Below are positions 32,278 to 42,012 of a DNA stretch of 64,000 nt, one piece after another. The notes beneath the pieces are model-generated. The model saw nothing but the letters and a program-made list of their open reading frames with translations. It was not told the DNA's origin and searched no databases. The DNA comes from Micromonospora polyrhachis (GTDB lineage: Bacteria; Actinomycetota; Actinomycetes; Mycobacteriales; Micromonosporaceae): NCBI RefSeq assembly GCF_014203835.1, contig NZ_JACHJW010000001.1, positions 2,108,001 through 2,172,000 of the forward strand, in the 5' to 3' direction. Made by a program: the position numbers and the translations under genes. Numbering within the stretch: position 1 is the first letter of the stretch; each line of letters opens with the position of its first letter.

Positions 32278-32964
32278 ATGAAAGCAGCCTCGATCCGTGC
32301 CCGCGTCCGTGCCGAGATGACCGACGAGATCAAGAAGATCGCCCGCCGCCACCTGGCCACAGAGGGCGCCAACCTGTCACTGCGCGCGGTCGCCCGGGAT
32401 CTCGGCATCGTCTCGTCCGCCATCTACCGCTACTTCGCCAGCCGCGACGAGCTACTGACCGCCCTGATCCTCGACGCGTACAACGCGATCGGCGCGGCCG
32501 TCGAAGAACGCGAAAGGGCCGTCGCCCGCACCGATCTCGAAGGCCGCTGGATGGCGGTGTGCCACGCGGTACGGGACTGGGCGCTCGCCCACCCCCACGA
32601 GTACGCGCTGGTCTACGGCAGCCCGGTCCCCGGCTACCACGCCCCGACCGACACGGTGGCCGCCGCGACCCGGGCGGTAACCGTCCTGGCCGGCGTCCTC
32701 CAGGACGGTGCGACATCCGGAGTGCTACGTGACCAGGCCGACGAGAAGCTACCGGCCGGGGTCGCCACGGACGTGGCCAGGCTCGCCGCCACCATCGCCC
32801 CGGACGTGCCGCCTCCGATCCTCGCCCGGGGCCTGGCCGCCTGGGTGCAGCTGTTCGGGCTGATCAACTTCGAGGTGTTCGGTCAGCTCAACAACACGAT
32901 CGAGCACCGGGACGCGTTCTTCACCTACCAGATGCGCGCCCAGGCCGCCCTGATCGGGCTGTAG
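32278..32964 (+). CDS. TetR family transcriptional regulator
   Basis: This ~228-residue regulator has an N-terminal HTH ('IKKIARRHLATEGANLSLRAVARDLGIVSSAIYRYFASRDELLTALI', residues 18-65) and a C-terminal domain like TetR_C_13/WHG ('AVCHAVRDWALAHPHEYALVYGSPVPGYHAP'). The start may be ATG 32278 or 32269. GGGA lies close by, and leaderless initiation is possible. It is divergent from the oxidoreductase gene, with two palindromes between. The effector molecule is unknown. Confidence 0.88.
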   Translation: MKAASIRARVRAEMTDEIKKIARRHLATEGANLSLRAVARDLGIVSSAIYRYFASRDELLTALILDAYNAIGAAVEERERAVARTDLEGRWMAVCHAVRDWALAHPHEYALVYGSPVPGYHAPTDTVAAATRAVTVLAGVLQDGATSGVLRDQADEKLPAGVATDVARLAATIAPDVPPPILARGLAAWVQLFGLINFEVFGQLNNTIEHRDAFFTYQMRAQAALIGL

Positions 32965-33041
32965 TCCACCGAGCGGCACCCAACCCGGGTGGCCTGGTCA
33001 ACTCGCCTTCACACGAATGCGACTCCCCGGACCGATCTTAC

Positions 33042-33064
33042 GCGTACACGAAAGCGCGTACACT
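33042..33064 (+). promoter_or_regulatory. Leaderless promoter with direct repeats of the TA operon
   Basis: GCGTACAC occurs at 33042-33049 and 33056-33063. The hexamer TACACT (33059-33064) lies six bases before the antitoxin ATG, as a -10 box would for a leaderless mRNA. The repeats are candidate binding sites for the antitoxin or TA complex. Confidence 0.5.
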
Positions 33065-33070
33065 ACGTTC

Positions 33071-33343
33071 ATGGCCGAGAACACCGTAACTGTCCGGGAA
33101 GCCCGCGCACATCTCGCAGACCACATCAACCGGGCCGAGGAAGGCATTCCGACGGTCATCACGCGCAACGGCGCACCAGTGGCGGCCGTGGTTCCGATCT
33201 CGGACTTCGCAGCGCTGGAGGAAGCGGCCGACGTGCTGCTGGCCCGCGAAGCGGAAGCGGTCCTGGCCAAGGGCGGCCCCACCGTGACGATGGCGGAACT
33301 GCTGGCGGATCTGTTCACCGAACATGGCGGCGAAGCGGCGTGA
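33071..33343 (+). CDS. Phd/YefM-type antitoxin
   Basis: This 90-residue antitoxin of the Phd/YefM family has the DNA-binding N-terminus 'TVTVREARAHLADHINRAEEGIPTVITRNGAPVAAVVPISDFAALE', a textbook Phd_YefM core. Its flexible C-terminus should wrap the toxin. It starts at the ATG at 33071 without a ribosome-binding site, which suits a leaderless message. The last bases overlap the toxin start (GTGA), the usual arrangement for a stoichiometric TA pair. It should autorepress the operon, probably through the direct repeats just upstream. Confidence 0.92.
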   Translation: MAENTVTVREARAHLADHINRAEEGIPTVITRNGAPVAAVVPISDFAALEEAADVLLAREAEAVLAKGGPTVTMAELLADLFTEHGGEAA

Positions 33344-33609
33344 AGTACGCCTTCCGGTTCACCACGGCAGCACAGCGGCAACTCCGGGCCATCGGCCGGC
33401 TCGACGCCATGCGCATCCTGACCGCGTTGACGGCGCTCGGCGACGACCCGTACCGCGAAGACGCCGACATCAAGAAACTCACCGGCCCCTCGGGGCTCTA
33501 CCGGCTCCGGGTCGGTAGCTACCGGGTCGCCTACCAAATCAACAACGGCGAACTCGTCATCCTCGTCATCAAGGTGGGCGATCGGCGGGACGTCTACCGC
33601 AACCTTTAA
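33340..33609 (+). CDS. RelE/ParE-type toxin
   Basis: This 89-residue toxin of the RelE/ParE superfamily has 'KYAFRFTTAAQRQLRAIGRLDAMRILTALTAL', then 'KKLTGPSGLYRLRVGSYRVAYQINNGELVILVIKVGDRRDVYR'. That includes the conserved 'L.G..G.YRLRVGdYRVvY' strand pair and the C-terminal basic/aromatic residues found in mRNA-cleaving RelE toxins. The GTG at 33340 overlaps the antitoxin stop (GTGA). It most likely cleaves mRNA at the ribosome when freed; a gyrase-poison (ParE) mode is less likely given the sequence. Convergent with ppx. Confidence 0.92.
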   Translation: MKYAFRFTTAAQRQLRAIGRLDAMRILTALTALGDDPYREDADIKKLTGPSGLYRLRVGSYRVAYQINNGELVILVIKVGDRRDVYRNL

Positions 33610-33665
33610 CGCCGCGCCCCGGCACCATCGCCTCCATTACCGACGGACGGTTCCGGATCCGCCCC

Positions 33666-34613
33666 TCAACGCGGGTCGGGTGCCAAAGACCAGGCGATAC
33701 CGTCGAGGATGTCGTGCTCGCTGGCCACCACCGAATCCATCCCGGCCCGTTCCATGATCACCCGTAGCACCAGCGCACCCGCGCCGATCACGTCCGCCCG
33801 GCCGGGGTGCATCACCGGGATCGCCAGCCGCTGCGCCGCCGACATGGCGAGCAGGTCGGTGGTCACCCGGGCCACCTCGTCGTACGAGATCCGGGCGTGG
33901 TGGATCCGGCCCGGGTCGTACGACGTGAGCCCCTGGGCGATCGCCACCACGGTGGTGACCGACCCGGCCAGGCCGACCAGCGTCGCCGCCTCGCGTCCCG
34001 GCACCGCCGCCAACGCCCGGTCAACGGCGGCTGTGATGTCCGCCTCCGCCGCCGCGATCTGCTCGGCGGTCGGCGGATCGTCGTGCAGGTGCCGCTCGGT
34101 CATCCGGACGCAGCCGATGTCGACCGATATCGCGGCGTCCACCCCGCCGGAGCCGACCACGAACTCGGTGGACCCACCGCCGATGTCGACCACCAGGAAC
34201 GGTGCCTCGGCGTCGGCGGGCAGGCCCCGCACCGCGCCGGTGAAGGAGAGCCGCGCCTCCTCGTCGCCGGTGACCACCTCGGGCTCGACCCCGAGCGTAC
34301 GCAGCACCATCGCCCGGAACTCGTCGGCGTTCTCGGCGTCCCGGGAGGCGGAGGTGGCGCACATGCGTATCCGGTCCGCACCCAACGACTCGATCTCGGC
34401 CGCGTAGCCGGCCAACGCCGCCCGGGTCCGTTCGATCGCCTCCGGTGCGAGTCGGCCGGTGCGGTCGACGCCCTGACCGAGCCGGACGATCTCCATCCGG
34501 CGGGCCAGGTCGACCAGCGGAGCGCTGGGGCCGGCACTCGGGTCGGGCAGGTCGGCCACCAGCAGGCGGATCGAGTTGGTCCCGCAGTCGATCGCCGCCA
34601 CTCTCTTCGTCAC
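33666..34613 (-). CDS. ppx: Exopolyphosphatase / Ppx-GppA phosphatase
   Basis: This is a 315-residue Ppx/GppA enzyme of the ASKHA fold, splitting polyphosphate or pppGpp. Features are phosphate-1 'VAAIDCGTNSIRLLVADL' at the N-terminus, 'VVDIGGGSTEFVVG' (phosphate-2, near residue 138), 'LVGLAGSVTTVVAIAQG' (adenosine-like loop) and the C-terminal 'ADVIGAGALVLRVIMERAG'. It is the short two-domain form seen in M. tuberculosis Rv1026. The GTG at 34613 gives the correct N-terminus. It ends the eno-divIC-DUF501 block and is preceded by an ArgA-type acetyltransferase gene. Confidence 0.92.
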   Translation of the reverse strand: MTKRVAAIDCGTNSIRLLVADLPDPSAGPSAPLVDLARRMEIVRLGQGVDRTGRLAPEAIERTRAALAGYAAEIESLGADRIRMCATSASRDAENADEFRAMVLRTLGVEPEVVTGDEEARLSFTGAVRGLPADAEAPFLVVDIGGGSTEFVVGSGGVDAAISVDIGCVRMTERHLHDDPPTAEQIAAAEADITAAVDRALAAVPGREAATLVGLAGSVTTVVAIAQGLTSYDPGRIHHARISYDEVARVTTDLLAMSAAQRLAIPVMHPGRADVIGAGALVLRVIMERAGMDSVVASEHDILDGIAWSLAPDPR

Positions 34614-34655
34614 GGCGGCAACCCTAGTACGGCCGCCACGCATCGCCGTAGAGAG

Positions 34656-35168
34656 TCAGAGTCGCAGCAGCATCCGGGTGTTGCCCAGGGTGTTGGGCTT
34701 GACGCGTTCCAGGCCGAGGAACTCGGCGACACCCTCGTCGTACGAGCGCAGTAGCTGCTCGTAGACGGCCTGCGGCACGGGTGCCCCGTCGATCTCGACG
34801 AACCCGAAGGAGCCGAAGAACCTGGTCTCGAAGGTGAGTACGAAGACCCGCGAGACGCCCAACTCCCGCGCTGCGGTCAGCAACTCGGTCACGATCCGCT
34901 GGCCGAGCTTCAGTCCCCGGCAGTCGGGGTGCACCGCCACGGTCCGGATCTCGGCCAGGTCTTCCCACATGACGTGCAGTGCCCCGCAGCCGACGACCGT
35001 GCCGTCGGCGGGGCGGACCGCCACCCAGAACTCCTGCACGTGCTCGTAGAGCGTGACGGTGGCCTTGCTGAGCAGCCGTCGCCCCGAGCTGTACATGTCG
35101 ATCAGCTCACGAATGCCCCGAATGTCACCGGTCCGGGCACGCCGGACGACGACCTCGGCGTCGGTCAT
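34656..35168 (-). CDS. argA: ArgA-type amino-acid N-acetyltransferase
   Basis: This 170-residue GNAT protein resembles the short actinobacterial N-acetylglutamate synthase (M. tuberculosis Rv2747 type), which makes N-acetylglutamate for arginine synthesis. Motifs are 'VVVRRARTGDIRGIRELIDMYSSGRRLLSKATVTLYEHVQEFWVA', then 'AEIRTVAVHPDCRGLKLGQRIVTELL' (acetyl-CoA loop), and 'FVLTFETRFFGSFGFVEIDG'. Its ATG at 35168 overlaps the DUF501 stop (ATGA). Placement between DUF501 and ppx differs from M. tuberculosis, where Rv2747 is elsewhere. No other arginine genes are present. Confidence 0.85.
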   Translation of the reverse strand: MTDAEVVVRRARTGDIRGIRELIDMYSSGRRLLSKATVTLYEHVQEFWVAVRPADGTVVGCGALHVMWEDLAEIRTVAVHPDCRGLKLGQRIVTELLTAARELGVSRVFVLTFETRFFGSFGFVEIDGAPVPQAVYEQLLRSYDEGVAEFLGLERVKPNTLGNTRMLLRL

Positions 35169-35761
35169 CCGACGGCACGACCAGAATCAGCCGCCGCCTG
35201 CTCCGTCGGCTGCTCCGGCACCGCCACGCAGGGGCCGTCGACCCACCAGGGCTCCACCAGGTCGAGCGTCTCGTCGCCGAAGGGGTTGACCCCCGGCCCG
35301 GCCGCCAGGGCATGCCCGAGGTGCACGTGCAGGCACTTCACCCGGCCGGGCATGCCACCGGCCGAAATGCCCTCGATCTCCGGCACCTCGCCGACAGCGG
35401 CCCGCCGGGCCAGATAGTCCTCGTGAGCGGCCCGGTAACGGGCGGCCAGCTCCGGATCGGCGGCCAGCCGCTCGGCCATCTCCTTCATCACCCCGGCCGA
35501 CTCCAGCCGGCTACACGCGGCGGTGGCCCGAGGGCAGGTGAGATAGAACAGGGTCGGGAACGGCGTACCGTCCGCCAGCCGAGGGGTGGTCTCCACCACG
35601 TCGGGCAGGCCGCACGGGCACCGGTGGGCCACCGCCTGGGTGCCGCGCGGCGGACGCCCGAGCTGGGCGGCCACCGCCGCCAGGTCACGCTCCGTCGCGG
35701 GTTCCCGCACCGGCGGCGGTACGCGGTCCGCCGCCGACCGGTCTGGTGGTACGACAGTCAC
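35165..35761 (-). CDS. DUF501 domain protein
   Basis: This 198-residue DUF501 protein matches M. tuberculosis Rv1025. The family signature is visible in 'AHRCPCGLPDVVETTPRLADGTPFPTLFYLTCPRATAACSRLESAGVMKEM' and 'MPGRVKCLHVHLGHALAAGPGVNPFGDE'. Conserved cysteines and histidines (CPCG, CPRA, CLHVHL) hint at metal binding. Function is unknown. It starts with GTG at 35761, overlapping the DivIC stop (GTGA), and overlaps the acetyltransferase by ATGA, so three genes are coupled. Confidence 0.9.
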   Translation of the reverse strand: MTVVPPDRSAADRVPPPVREPATERDLAAVAAQLGRPPRGTQAVAHRCPCGLPDVVETTPRLADGTPFPTLFYLTCPRATAACSRLESAGVMKEMAERLAADPELAARYRAAHEDYLARRAAVGEVPEIEGISAGGMPGRVKCLHVHLGHALAAGPGVNPFGDETLDLVEPWWVDGPCVAVPEQPTEQAAADSGRAVG

Positions 35762-36396
35762 TGGGTTGGCCTTTCGTTGGCAGCCTCGATACTCGACCAG
35801 AGAGTGCCGTACCAGGGATCGGGGGCGGGTTTACGCCATGCCTCCGGGTCGACTCCCGCGTCGCGGGCGGCCCCCTCGGGGTCGAAGAGCACCACGAGCG
35901 GCTTCTCTCCCGGCTCGACCATGTAGAACCGGGACTTTGCCTGGATCTTGACGAAGTCGTCGTTCTGCCACAGGGCGGCCTTTTCCGACAGTTCGTCGAT
36001 GCGGGTGCGCTGGGCTCGCTCCGCCGCCTCCATCCGGGCGATGTCCGCCTCCTGGTTGAGGTAGACCCGTACCGGATAGGTGTATGCGAGCGCCAACGCG
36101 ATCAGTACGGCCGCCAGCACGGTCATCCGGCCGGTGATCCGTCGGGGGCGGGGGGCCGAGGTCCGTTTCGTCCCGGCCGCAGCGGCGACCCGACGAGCCA
36201 CCGCAGGACGGTTGACCGACCGAGGCGTATCACCGCCCCGGCCGGTGCTGGAGGCGCGGGACGAAGCACCGCGCACCTCGGCGCGTACCCCGGTCTCCCG
36301 GGACGTCCGGACGGACCGGGACGCCCCGCCGCTCCGGCCTGGCTGGCCAGGTCGGCGGGCCGGTCGTTGACCGCCCGGTGTGCGGCGCTGGTTCAT
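35758..36396 (-). CDS. divIC: Septum formation initiator (FtsB/DivIC-like)
   Basis: This 212-residue protein has a long, basic, low-complexity cytoplasmic N-terminus (residues 1-90), one transmembrane helix (MTVLAAVLIALALAYTYPV, about 91-110), then a short coiled coil ('QEADIARMEAAERAQRTRIDELSEKAALW') and the DivIC-type segment 'DDFVKIQAKSRFYMVEPGEKPLVVL'. It acts in the divisome with FtsL/FtsQ homologues at the septum. Gene order eno-divIC-DUF501 is conserved in actinobacteria. The unusually long basic N-terminus is common in this phylum. Confidence 0.9.
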   Translation of the reverse strand: MNQRRTPGGQRPARRPGQPGRSGGASRSVRTSRETGVRAEVRGASSRASSTGRGGDTPRSVNRPAVARRVAAAAGTKRTSAPRPRRITGRMTVLAAVLIALALAYTYPVRVYLNQEADIARMEAAERAQRTRIDELSEKAALWQNDDFVKIQAKSRFYMVEPGEKPLVVLFDPEGAARDAGVDPEAWRKPAPDPWYGTLWSSIEAANERPTQ

Positions 36397-36419
36397 CGTC
36401 GGCGCACCCCTCCCCCAAC

Positions 36420-36495
36420 GGACCCGTTGTGGTTTCCGACGGGTCCGAGCCCAACTGACTCACCCAGACCCGTTGTGGTTTCCGACGGGTCTGGG
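36420..36495 (-). terminator. Twin hairpins with identical loops after eno
   Basis: GGACCCGT/ACGGGTCC (36420-36446) and CCCAGACCCGT/ACGGGTCTGGG (36463-36495) each enclose the same 11-base loop TGTGGTTTCCG. They lie between eno and divIC and look like duplicated terminators. The second has the stronger 11-base stem and is nearer to eno. Confidence 0.7.
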
Positions 36496-36513
36496 TCTGG
36501 CTGGTCGACGCTG

Positions 36514-38055
<1,542 letters not shown>

Positions 38056-38760
38056 ATGCCCGCCGTTTCGACCCCGCTCCGCGTCCTCACGGGATCGATC
38101 CTCGCCGTACTGTTGCTCTCTGGCTGCCAGGCCATCGAGGACGGCAGTCGAGTGATCGGCCGCGCCGACCTGATCAACGATCTCGCCGCCCGGCTGGACA
38201 ACGCCGGTGAGTTGACCTACGCGGCGGACTATCAGCTCACCGGAGGTGAGAGTGCCTCGATCGTGCAGACCCAGAAGCCACCCCGCGCCGCCTACATCTA
38301 CCCGGGCGGCAAGTTGACGGTGAGCGCCGAAGCGACCACCGACTGCGAGATCGGTAGCGCGAAGCCGACGTGCGTGCTCCAGCCGCCGCCGACGCAGCTC
38401 AACAAACCCTCGGTCACCGTCTTCGCCAGCGCCAAGCAACACGGGCTGGTCACCCCACCGGTGGTGGTCGGCCTGCTCACCACCGCCGCGCTCGACCCGA
38501 ACGTCGTCATCGAGCAGACCGACACCACCATCGCCGGCCGGCATGCCACCTGCGTACGTGTCGAGGGCGGCACCGATCCGGGGGCCCCCACCTTCGACGC
38601 CTGCGTCACCACCGAAGGCGCGCTGGGCCGGTTCACCGGAACCCTGGACGGTCGGCAGGTCGACATGGCGCTGAGCCGCTACCGGACCGAAGTTGACGCC
38701 GGTGCCTTCACGTTGCCCGCCGGAGCCGGAATCGTCGACCGGCGCACCACGAAAGGCTGA
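38056..38760 (+). CDS. LppX_LprAFG-like lipoprotein
   Basis: This 234-residue lipoprotein has a signal peptide with lipobox 'LLLSGCQ' (Cys24). The mature domain has the LppX_LprAFG pattern: 'LINDLAARLDNAGELTYAADYQLTGGESASIVQTQKPPRAAYIYPGG', two disulfide-type cysteine pairs (DCEIG/TCVLQ, TCVRV/DACVT) and a C-terminal beta-strand 'ALSRYRTEVDAGAFTLPAGA'. LprF/LppX relatives carry lipids across the cell envelope in mycobacteria. In M. tuberculosis the lipoprotein lpqU sits beside eno at this spot. Its terminal codons are tandemly repeated after the stop. Confidence 0.85.
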   Translation: MPAVSTPLRVLTGSILAVLLLSGCQAIEDGSRVIGRADLINDLAARLDNAGELTYAADYQLTGGESASIVQTQKPPRAAYIYPGGKLTVSAEATTDCEIGSAKPTCVLQPPPTQLNKPSVTVFASAKQHGLVTPPVVVGLLTTAALDPNVVIEQTDTTIAGRHATCVRVEGGTDPGAPTFDACVTTEGALGRFTGTLDGRQVDMALSRYRTEVDAGAFTLPAGAGIVDRRTTKG

Positions 38761-38796
38761 GGTTCCACGAAAGGCTGGGGTTCCACGAAAGGCTGG
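38747..38796. repeat. 18-base tandem repeat of the lipoprotein gene's 3' end
   Basis: Units CCACGAAAGGCTGAGGTT (38747-38764), CCACGAAAGGCTGGGGTT (38765-38782) and partial CCACGAAAGGCTGG (38783-38796). The first includes the TGA stop; the others change it to TGG but lie outside the gene. Confidence 0.85.
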
Positions 38797-38848
38797 GATC
38801 AGGCAGGGCCCTCGATACGAAGGCGATAGGGAGGGCCCCTTCCTAGCC

Positions 38849-40468
38849 TCACACCCCGAGCAGGGTGCGCAGGTGTCGGGGCGGCGGGGAGCCGTGCGCG
38901 AGCATCGCGTCATGCCACTGCCGGGCGGTGGTGCCCGCCGGGCGTAGTGCGGCGACCTCTGCGACCTCGGTGTAACCGACAAAATACGTCGACAGCTGCG
39001 TCGAGGTGAGCAGGGCCCGCCGCCACTTGCCGGCCGCCTCGCCCACCTCCTGGAACCCGCGCCCGGTCATCAGCGCCATCGCCTCCGCCTCGGGCAACTC
39101 CTCGCAGTGCACGAGCTGGTCCAGAACCGCGTTGAGGCTCATCCTCAGCCGCATCTTCAACTGCTGGATGCGGACCGGCAGGCCACCGAAGCCGAGGTCG
39201 GCCAGGGCCTCCTCGGCGTACACCGCCCAGCCCTCGACGAACGGGCCGGACCAGCCGAGCGACCGGACCCGGGTGCTGCCCCGATAGCGGCGGGAGTGGG
39301 CCAGTTGTAGGAAATGGCCGGGCATCGCCTCGTGCACGGTCAGGTTGCGGATCAGGTGACTGTTGTACTCCCGGTAGAACGACTCCACCTGCTGGGGCGA
39401 CCAGTCGGCCGGGGTGGGCGCGATGCAGTAGAAGGTCGGCACCGACGCGGTCTCCAGCGGCCCGGGCGGGTCGCAGTAGGCCACCGCCACACCCCGGGCG
39501 AACTCCGGCATCTCGGCGATCACACACGGGTCGTCCGGGATCGACACCAAGTCGTGGGCCCGGACGAATTCGGTGGCCTCGATGAGGGTCCGCTCGGCCA
39601 GCGCCACGATCGTCGCGTCGGTCGGGTGCTCGGCGGCCAGCCGGTCCAGCGCCTGCCGTACCGTCTCGTCGGTCGCCGGACCACCGGCCAGCTCGGCGGC
39701 GGCGGCACGCAACTCCTCGGTGGTGCGGTCCAGGGCGTTCCGGGCCCGGTCCAGCACCTGCGTGGCGGAGAGTTCGGTGTCCAGGGTGTGCCAGAGCCGG
39801 GCCTCCCAGAGCCGCCGGCCCAGCCGGGGATCCCGACCCGGCCCGTCGTCGGCGCGTAGACCGGCACGCAGCCAGTCGGTGAACTCCTCCAGCGCCCGGA
39901 CCGCCGCCCGGGCCGCCGGCTCGACCTCGCCGCGCAGCGCGGGTGCCTCGGCCAGCAGGGCGGGCAGCTCGCTGCGGATCAGCCCCGCCGTGCCGGCGAA
40001 CTGCCCGACCGCCGTCTCGGCATGGATCCGCGGCATGTCGCGCAGCGTCGCGCGCGCGGTCGCCAACGCATCCGGTACGGCGGCCAGCCGGCCGGTCAGG
40101 CTCGCCAGGCGTACGTCGGCCGGGGCGAACGGCCGGGCCAGCAGGGCGTGCAGCAGCGCTCCCGGGTTGTGCCGCAGCGGATCCCACTCGTGGTCGCGCA
40201 CCTCGGTCAACTCGAAGAGGTGCCGGTCCACCAGTGCGGTCAGCACCGCGTGGTCGACCTGCTCCGGCAGGTCGAGCCCATCTACGTCAACTTCGGACAG
40301 GGCGTTGCCGGCGTCCCGCAACATCGCCACGTCGGCGGCGACCGCGTCGGTGGACAGGTCCGGCAACCGGTCGTCGAACCGGTGGTCGCCGGACTCACTG
40401 GCCAGTACGGGGTCACTGCCCAGGATCGCATCGACGATCTGCTCTGAGACGGGTACGAAGGGTGGCAT
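38849..40468 (-). CDS. DUF885 family putative metallopeptidase
   Basis: This 539-residue protein of the DUF885 family has the zinc-site motif 'LTVHEAMPGHFLQLAHSRRYRG' (HExxxH variant, HEAMPGH) near residue 375. It also has 'FVEGWAVYAEEALADLGF', which supplies the third ligand, as in M32-like carboxypeptidases. The N-terminal half is helical, with 'RDHEWDPLRHNPGALLHALLARPFAP'. No signal peptide is seen, so it is probably cytoplasmic. The substrate is unknown. It lies in the block that separates eno from mazG/mfd and ends ten bases before the MocR gene's 3' end on the same strand. Confidence 0.88.
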   Translation of the reverse strand: MPPFVPVSEQIVDAILGSDPVLASESGDHRFDDRLPDLSTDAVAADVAMLRDAGNALSEVDVDGLDLPEQVDHAVLTALVDRHLFELTEVRDHEWDPLRHNPGALLHALLARPFAPADVRLASLTGRLAAVPDALATARATLRDMPRIHAETAVGQFAGTAGLIRSELPALLAEAPALRGEVEPAARAAVRALEEFTDWLRAGLRADDGPGRDPRLGRRLWEARLWHTLDTELSATQVLDRARNALDRTTEELRAAAAELAGGPATDETVRQALDRLAAEHPTDATIVALAERTLIEATEFVRAHDLVSIPDDPCVIAEMPEFARGVAVAYCDPPGPLETASVPTFYCIAPTPADWSPQQVESFYREYNSHLIRNLTVHEAMPGHFLQLAHSRRYRGSTRVRSLGWSGPFVEGWAVYAEEALADLGFGGLPVRIQQLKMRLRMSLNAVLDQLVHCEELPEAEAMALMTGRGFQEVGEAAGKWRRALLTSTQLSTYFVGYTEVAEVAALRPAGTTARQWHDAMLAHGSPPPRHLRTLLGV

Positions 40469-40477
40469 TCCAAGAAT

Positions 40478-41944
40478 CTAATGGATCAGCGCCGCCAGCG
40501 TCCGCACAGCGCGGACGAGTTCGGCCGGTGAGTGCGCCGCGTAGCCCAGGACCAGGCCCGGCGGCTCCGGCCGAGGTGGTGTCCCATGGTCGGCCGCCGA
40601 TATGGGCATCCGGAGCCGGGACAGCGCGAGCGGCCCGAGCCCGGCGGCCCGGGCGGCCCGCCCCCACGCCACGTCGTCGATCCCGTCGGGCAGTTCCACC
40701 ACGAGGTGCAGGCCCGCTGCCACGCCGGAGATCCGGGCTTCGGGCAGATGCTGGCGTACCGCCTCTACCAGGGCGTCCCGCCGCTGCCGGTAGACCCGGC
40801 GGGCCCGACGCAGGTGCCGGTCGTAACCGCCACTGGCCAGAAACTCGGCGAAGGCCATCTGTTCCAGCACCGGTCCGCCCAGGTCGGCCGTGAACTTGGC
40901 GGTGCCCGCCACCGCCCGTACCGGGGGCGGCACGGCGAGCCAGCCGAGGCGCATCGCCGGGGCAAGCGACTTGCTGACCGAACTGATGTGCGCGACCAGC
41001 TCCGGGGCGAGCCCCTGAAGGCAACCCACCGGGTCGCGGTCGTAGCGGAACTCGGCGTCGTAGTCGTCCTCGACGATCAGCCCGTCAACCCGTCGAGCCC
41101 AGGCGAGGAGGGCCGCCCGGCGGGCCGGGGCGAGCACCACACCGGTCGGGAACTGGTGTGCCGGGGTGACCACGACCGCCCGTACCCCGGTTCGGTCGAG
41201 CGCTGCCACGTCCAACCCGTCGGCGTCGACCGGCACCGGCACCGGCCGCAGACCCAGGTCGAGAAGTTGATTGCGGAGGCCGAGACTGCCCGGATCCTCG
41301 AACCCCACCCGGGTCTCGCCCCGGCTGCGCAACACCGCCGCGACCACGTGAAAAGCCTGCGCCGCACCCGTGGTGACCAGCAGATTCGCCGCCTCGACCC
41401 GGGCCGACCGGACCCGACCAAGGTAGCCGGCAAGCTCGACCCGCAGCCGGGCCGCCCCGGCCGGGTCGCCGTAGTCGAGGACGGCGTCGGGTAACTCGCG
41501 CAGCGCCCGCTCGTACGCCCGCCGCCACGGCACCCGGGGGAACAGGGCGGTGTCCGGCACTCCCGGTCGCAGCGGCACCACCCCCTGGTCACGGTAGTCC
41601 GGCAACCCGTCCGGTCGGTCCTCGACCGGGCGCAACACGTCCAGTCGGGCCGCTCGCCGCCTCCGCCGCCCACCTGCCGGGACCGGGCCCGCCGACGGAG
41701 CGGCGACCACGGTCCCGGAGCCGCGTCGGGCCACCAGCCGCCCCTCGGCGACCAACTGCTCGTACGCCTCGACCACCACGCCCCGGGACAGGCGCAGGTC
41801 GGCGGCGAGGCCCCGGCTGGCCGGCAGGCGGGTGCCCGGGGCGAGCCGACCCCACACGATCGCCTCCCGCAGCGCCTCGGTGAGCTGGTCGGTGAGGCCG
41901 GGGCGGCTCCGGTCCAGTTCGATCAGCGTCTCCAGGGTCGACAA
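40478..41944 (-). CDS. MocR/PdxR-type regulator (GntR HTH + aminotransferase)
   Basis: This 488-residue regulator has an N-terminal GntR winged helix ('LTDQLTEALREAIVWGRLAPGTRLPASRGLAADLRLSRGVVVEAYEQLVAEGRL', residues 17-75) joined to a type I aminotransferase domain. The PLP lysine lies in 'SSVSKSLAPAMRLGWLAVPP' and 'GLIVEDDYDAEFRYDRDPVG' holds the Asp/Tyr. MocR proteins sense PLP or amino acids and often control vitamin B6 or transport genes. It is divergent from an EamA exporter, which is the likely target; palindromes lie in the gap. The start is the ATG/GTG at 41944. Confidence 0.9.
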   Translation of the reverse strand: MSTLETLIELDRSRPGLTDQLTEALREAIVWGRLAPGTRLPASRGLAADLRLSRGVVVEAYEQLVAEGRLVARRGSGTVVAAPSAGPVPAGGRRRRRAARLDVLRPVEDRPDGLPDYRDQGVVPLRPGVPDTALFPRVPWRRAYERALRELPDAVLDYGDPAGAARLRVELAGYLGRVRSARVEAANLLVTTGAAQAFHVVAAVLRSRGETRVGFEDPGSLGLRNQLLDLGLRPVPVPVDADGLDVAALDRTGVRAVVVTPAHQFPTGVVLAPARRAALLAWARRVDGLIVEDDYDAEFRYDRDPVGCLQGLAPELVAHISSVSKSLAPAMRLGWLAVPPPVRAVAGTAKFTADLGGPVLEQMAFAEFLASGGYDRHLRRARRVYRQRRDALVEAVRQHLPEARISGVAAGLHLVVELPDGIDDVAWGRAARAAGLGPLALSRLRMPISAADHGTPPRPEPPGLVLGYAAHSPAELVRAVRTLAALIH

Positions 41945-42012
41945 ATTGGTCCTCTCCAGAGCCAGGCGATTGGACCTGAGTCCTGGTCCACCCGGACCCT
42001 AGCGTCAATCGC
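41945..42012. promoter_or_regulatory. MocR/EamA control region
   Basis: The 68-base gap between divergent starts has GGAC-CTGA-GTCC and GGTCC-ACCC-GGACC side by side, and a TTGGTCC/TTGGACC direct repeat nearer to mocR. Such repeats suit a MocR dimer bridging both promoters. Confidence 0.5.
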
